The translations under genes and the position numbers were made by a program. DNA of 64,000 bases, taken from Chryseobacterium herbae. GTDB taxonomy: Bacteria; Bacteroidota; Bacteroidia; Flavobacteriales; Weeksellaceae. The notes below the pieces were generated by a model. That model did not search any database. It saw only the letters and a program-made list of their open reading frames with translations, and had not been told where the DNA came from. Positions within the stretch are counted from its first letter, which is position 1. Every line of letters begins with the position of its first letter. This document shows, in pieces, positions 60,866 to 64,000 of the stretch. Location: contig NZ_JAOAMU010000002.1 of assembly GCF_025154075.1 (NCBI RefSeq), positions 306,368-370,367 of the forward strand, in the 5' to 3' direction.

Positions 60866-61630
60866 ATGGAACGAGATTTACCAATCATTAATCTGGAAGG
60901 AATAGACTTTATTGTTGATGTAAGCAAATTCGAACTTCGAGAGAAAGAAGATCCGGGTAATATCATAACCCTGGAGGATATGCGTGATGTGGGCGATGGA
61001 TATGTTTTTGATCAATGGGAGATCCCGGAGTTTGTCAAGATGGACCCCGAGGGGATGGCCACTAAATACAAAATAGACGATATCACGGGTAAAACTGATT
61101 TTGATTTGATGGTAGACCAGGAAGCTTTTGATAAGCGGGTTAATCAGGGAATACTTCCCATACTTGATATTTCCGGACATCCATTTTATGTTGACCTTCG
61201 GATGGATATGCTGCGACCGCATGACGATTTCCTGTCCAAAGGAATTGTCTTTGATGAGATTGATAACTACTTCTCAGAAGAAGTGAATGCTTATATTATT
61301 CCCTACAATCCCAAGACGCACGAGTTTCAGGAATTGGATTATGAAAATATTACCGGGTTTCCCAAAGATCTGATCGCGGTGCAGTTTCCTTTTCAAAAAG
61401 AGCTTGACCCTGTAGGCTGGAACAGAGCCGGGGGCTGGGATATTAAAGATGATTTAAAACTCGTTGGCGTGAAAAGTCATTTTGAGGCCAAAACTGTTCC
61501 CTGGGAGAAAACCTGGCTTCCCTATGTTATCAAAGACAATCTTAAAAGGCAAAAACAAGAAGAAAAGAAAAAGCCGACAGTAAAACCGGTGCAGCCCAAG
61601 GACCAAAATAGGAAAGGAAGAAAAATGTAA
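60866..61630 (+). CDS. Hypothetical ICE transfer-region protein (254 aa)
   Basis: A 254-residue acidic soluble protein: MERDLPIINLEGIDFIVDVS, two copies of a similar strand-turn unit (LPIINLEGIDFIVDV, LPILDISGHPFYVDL), and a lysine-rich tail (KKKPTVKPVQPKDQNRKGRK). No membrane segment. The internal duplication spans about residues 4-100 and 100-200. Homologues sit at this place in Bacteroidetes ICEs. The start at 60866 is chosen because the upstream extension lies in the 5' leader. Function unknown. Confidence 0.65.
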   Translation: MERDLPIINLEGIDFIVDVSKFELREKEDPGNIITLEDMRDVGDGYVFDQWEIPEFVKMDPEGMATKYKIDDITGKTDFDLMVDQEAFDKRVNQGILPILDISGHPFYVDLRMDMLRPHDDFLSKGIVFDEIDNYFSEEVNAYIIPYNPKTHEFQELDYENITGFPKDLIAVQFPFQKELDPVGWNRAGGWDIKDDLKLVGVKSHFEAKTVPWEKTWLPYVIKDNLKRQKQEEKKKPTVKPVQPKDQNRKGRKM

Positions 61631-61739
61631 AGCCGGACCCATTTTAAGGAATGGGAGAGTGTAATGACCAAGATATATTAAGGTGTCGAATCTGCAGAGA
61701 TTTGATGCCTTTTTTTATATCCCTAGACCCAAGATTTAC

Positions 61740-61809
61740 GCCACTAAAAGCCAAACAATTCCACAGAGCGCCAATCTATAAATCCGGCTCTATTGCCCCG
61801 ATAGATTTG
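61740..61809 (+). promoter_or_regulatory. GCCA array promoter 6 (for traE)
   Basis: GCCA at 61740, 61750 and 61770 and TCCA at 61760, in exact 10-bp register. TAGATTTG (61802-61809), a perfect TAnnTTTG match, starts exactly 32 bp after the last box. ATTTGTTTCCAAGCCTGCA (61805-61823) is identical to array 5. CCTGC and GCAGG form a small hairpin just after it, before the traE ATG at 61863. Confidence 0.75.
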
Positions 61810-61862
61810 TTTCCAAGCCTGCAAAAAGCAGGAAATCACTAACCAATTAATGTGTTTTAATC

Positions 61863-62168
61863 ATGGAAAAACAAAGAAAAAAGCTTCTGCTTACGGGCAT
61901 GGTATTGCTGGGAGTTTCGGGGGTCTATGCCCAGGGAAATGGTACCGCCGGTATCAATGAAGCCACCCAGATGGTGACCTCTTATTTTGATCCTGCCACC
62001 AAGCTGATCTACGCGATCGGGGCGGTCGTGGGGCTTATAGGCGGGGTCAAGGTATACAACAAGTTCAGCAGCGGCGATCCCGATACCTCAAAGACCGCAG
62101 CCAGTTGGTTTGGGGCGTGTATCTTTTTGATTGTAGCGGCTACGATCCTTCGTTCATTCTTCCTTTAA
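61863..62168 (+). CDS. traE: Conjugal transfer protein TraE (DUF4134)
   Basis: A 101-residue membrane protein with a signal-like N-terminal helix (residues about 7-23, ending GVYAQ), and two further helices (LIYAIGAVVGLIGGVKVY and WFGACIFLIVAATILRSFF). It has the shape of a VirB2/pilin-like or VirB3-partner protein and is the conserved DUF4134 TraE of Bacteroidetes elements. A GCCA array lies directly upstream. It is followed by traF after 11 bp. Confidence 0.9.
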   Translation: MEKQRKKLLLTGMVLLGVSGVYAQGNGTAGINEATQMVTSYFDPATKLIYAIGAVVGLIGGVKVYNKFSSGDPDTSKTAASWFGACIFLIVAATILRSFFL

Positions 62169-62179
62169 CCCTAAGCCTT

Positions 62180-62512
62180 ATGAACAATTACAATATCAAT
62201 AAAGGCATTGGGCGCAGTGTGGAGTTTAAGGGCCTAAAGGCGCAGTACCTCTTCATTTTCGTGGGCGGGCTGCTGGGCACTCTCGTTCTGGTGATGATTC
62301 TCTATATGGCAGGGCTGAATTCATACCTCTGCCTATTCATAGGTGGTGGTGCGGCTTCGTTGATCGTATGGCAAACTTTTAAGCTCAACAAAAAATACGG
62401 CGAGCATGGCCTCATGAAAGTGGGCGCTGTAAAAAGCCATCCTAAATACATCATCTGTCGCAAAAGAATCCATCGCTATCTGAAAACTACTCCTAAAACC
62501 ACTGCCGTATGA
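62180..62512 (+). CDS. traF: Conjugal transfer protein TraF (DUF4133)
   Basis: A 110-residue VirB3-like protein: MNNYNINKGIGRSVEFKGLK, two membrane helices (about 22-47 and 51-64) and a basic C-terminal tail (ICRKRIHRYLK). DUF4133 TraF is conserved in this family of elements and sits beside the VirB4-like TraG. Its stop overlaps the traG ATG by 4 bp (ATGA). The start at 62180 is preferred over a longer frame that overlaps traE. Confidence 0.9.
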   Translation: MNNYNINKGIGRSVEFKGLKAQYLFIFVGGLLGTLVLVMILYMAGLNSYLCLFIGGGAASLIVWQTFKLNKKYGEHGLMKVGAVKSHPKYIICRKRIHRYLKTTPKTTAV

Positions 62513-64000
62513 GAAACATAAGCAAAGCCAGTACGCTGGAAAGTAAGTTTCCACTTTTGGCAGTAGAGGAGAACTGCATCATTTCTAAGGAAGCCGATAT
62601 TACCGCCTGCTTTAGGGTGCATCTTCCGGAACTATTCACTGTGGCTGCCCCTGAGTATGAAGCGATCCATTCAGCGTGGCATAAGGCCGTAAAAACATTG
62701 CCTGACTATACCGTAATCCACAAGCAGGATTGGTATATCAAGGAAAACTATGCTCCCGACATCAATAAAGAAGGATTAAGTTTCCTGGCAAAATCCTACC
62801 AGCAGCATTTCAATGAGCGTCCGTTTTTGAATCATTACTGCTATGTGTTCATTACCAAAACCTCGAAAGAAAGAATGCGGATGCAGAGCAACTTTTCATC
62901 CCTCTGCAAAGGGGTACTCGTTCCCAAGGAGATCAGGGATAAGGAAGCGGTTTCGCGGTTTATGGAATCGGTCAGCCAGTTTGAAAGGATCGTTAATGAT
63001 TCTGGATTGGTCAAATTGGAGCGCCTGAGTGAAGAAGATATTATCGGATCAGAAGGTAAACAGGGATTACTGGAACAGTACTTTACCCTGTCAAGACAAG
63101 CGGGAACAGCCCTTCAAGATATTGCTCTGGGAGCCGAAGAAATGAGAATTGGCAACAACAGATTGTGCCTGCATACATTATCTGATACTGATGATCTGCC
63201 GGGCAGCGTTTCTACGGATCTCCGATATGAGAAGCTTTCTACGGACAGAAGCGACTGTCGTTTATCGTTTGCTGCACCGGTAGGTTTGCTGCTCAATTGC
63301 AATCATATCTACAATCAGTATCTATTTCTGGATAACAGTGAAGACAATCTGAAGAAATTTGAAAAGTCTGCCAGAAATATGCATTCCCTTGGAAGATACA
63401 GCCGAAGTAACCAGATCAATAAAGAATGGATAGAAAAGTATTTGAATGAAGCCCATTCCTTTGGTCTTTCCTCCATAAGAGCCCATTTTAATGTGATGGC
63501 ATGGTCTGATGATGCGCACGAGCTGAAGCAGCTGAAAAATGATACCGGCAGTGCCCTGGCACTCATGGAATGCAAACCCAGGCATAATACGACGGATGTG
63601 GGGACCCTATTTTGGGCTGGAATCCCAGGTAATGCAGGGGACTTTCCGAGTGAAGAGAGTTTTTATACGTTTATCGAACCGGCACTCTGTTTCTTCACAG
63701 AAGAAACCAATTATCAAAATTCACTCTCCCCATTCGGGATTAAAATGGCAGACCGATTGACCGGAAACCCTATTCATCTGGATATTTCAGATCTGCCCAT
63801 GAAAAAGGGCATCATTACCAATCGGAACAAATTTATTTTGGGTCCATCCGGAAGTGGAAAATCTTTTTTCACCAATCACATGGTTAGACAGTATTACGAG
63901 CAGGGTGCCCATGTATTGCTGGTAGATACCGGAAACTCTTATCAGGGGTTGTGCGAGCTGATCAAAGGAAAAACAAAAGGAGAGGATGGGGTTTACTTCA
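62509..64000 (+). CDS. traG: Conjugation ATPase TraG (VirB4-like), partial at window end
   Basis: At least 497 residues are visible, starting MRNISKASTLESKFPLLAVE. The N-terminal VirB4 domain lacks membrane segments. The Walker A motif GPSGSGKSFF starts at residue 445, followed by AHVLLVDTGNSYQGL (Walker B region-like). It powers the type IV secretion channel. The gene continues past base 64000; family length is about 830 residues. It is coupled to traF by the 4-bp ATGA overlap. Confidence 0.92.
   Translation, partial: MRNISKASTLESKFPLLAVEENCIISKEADITACFRVHLPELFTVAAPEYEAIHSAWHKAVKTLPDYTVIHKQDWYIKENYAPDINKEGLSFLAKSYQQHFNERPFLNHYCYVFITKTSKERMRMQSNFSSLCKGVLVPKEIRDKEAVSRFMESVSQFERIVNDSGLVKLERLSEEDIIGSEGKQGLLEQYFTLSRQAGTALQDIALGAEEMRIGNNRLCLHTLSDTDDLPGSVSTDLRYEKLSTDRSDCRLSFAAPVGLLLNCNHIYNQYLFLDNSEDNLKKFEKSARNMHSLGRYSRSNQINKEWIEKYLNEAHSFGLSSIRAHFNVMAWSDDAHELKQLKNDTGSALALMECKPRHNTTDVGTLFWAGIPGNAGDFPSEESFYTFIEPALCFFTEETNYQNSLSPFGIKMADRLTGNPIHLDISDLPMKKGIITNRNKFILGPSGSGKSFFTNHMVRQYYEQGAHVLLVDTGNSYQGLCELIKGKTKGEDGVYF

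Overview
The window looks like a Flavobacteriia chromosome, most likely Chryseobacterium or a close Weeksellaceae relative. It is AT-rich, its promoters follow the Bacteroidetes pattern (a TAnnTTTG -7 box often a few bases from the ATG), and it carries Bacteroidetes-type small lipoproteins, type IX secretion cargo and a Bacteroidetes conjugative element.

Bases 1-15,481 are core chromosome: a predicted nickel permease, urea transporter and TonB receptor group (probably the tail of a urease locus), an AraC regulator, topoisomerase IB, small membrane proteins, an M24 aminopeptidase, a Crp/Fnr regulator, a saccharopine-dehydrogenase-like protein with a quinone reductase-like flavoprotein, and mnmE. 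Spacers hold three families of dispersed non-coding repeats and one candidate small RNA.

From 15,482 to the right edge the sequence is the left and middle part of an integrative conjugative element (ICE). It appears to be inserted at the 3' end of mnmE, at the conserved FCIGK-stop codons, and its right end lies outside the window. Order: two-HTH protein, tyrosine integrase and HTH protein; cargo 1 (MarR, DapB-like, response regulator, orphan lipoproteins); an excision/regulation block like CTnDOT (rteC, HTH/Xis, DUF3945 'orf3', topoisomerase III 'exc'); Dam methylase, histone-like protein, DUF1896 and a 1,795-residue methylase-helicase; XRE and TetR regulators; cargo 2 (a SprB-like giant adhesin with its PorP/SprF partner); mobC; cargo 3 (VgrG, PAAR-like effector and two paralogous immunity candidates); mobB and mobA; a hairpin-rich candidate oriT; and the transfer genes traA, traB and on to traE, traF and a partial traG.

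The most unusual signal is regulatory. Six ICE backbone promoters carry an array of GCCA boxes repeated every 10 bp, on the same strand as the gene downstream. The last box starts 31-32 bp before a TAnnTTTG-like -7 element, and no clear -33 box is seen. The arrays precede the second HTH gene, the DUF1896/methylase-helicase operon, mobC, traA, a conserved transfer-region gene, and traE. A related 10-bp CTTAAA array precedes the integrase operon. This looks like an element-wide regulon driven by a protein that binds one face of the helix, possibly an Xis-type HTH protein of the element. Secondary points are a T6SS effector cassette that separates mobC from mobAB, and type IX secretion cargo.
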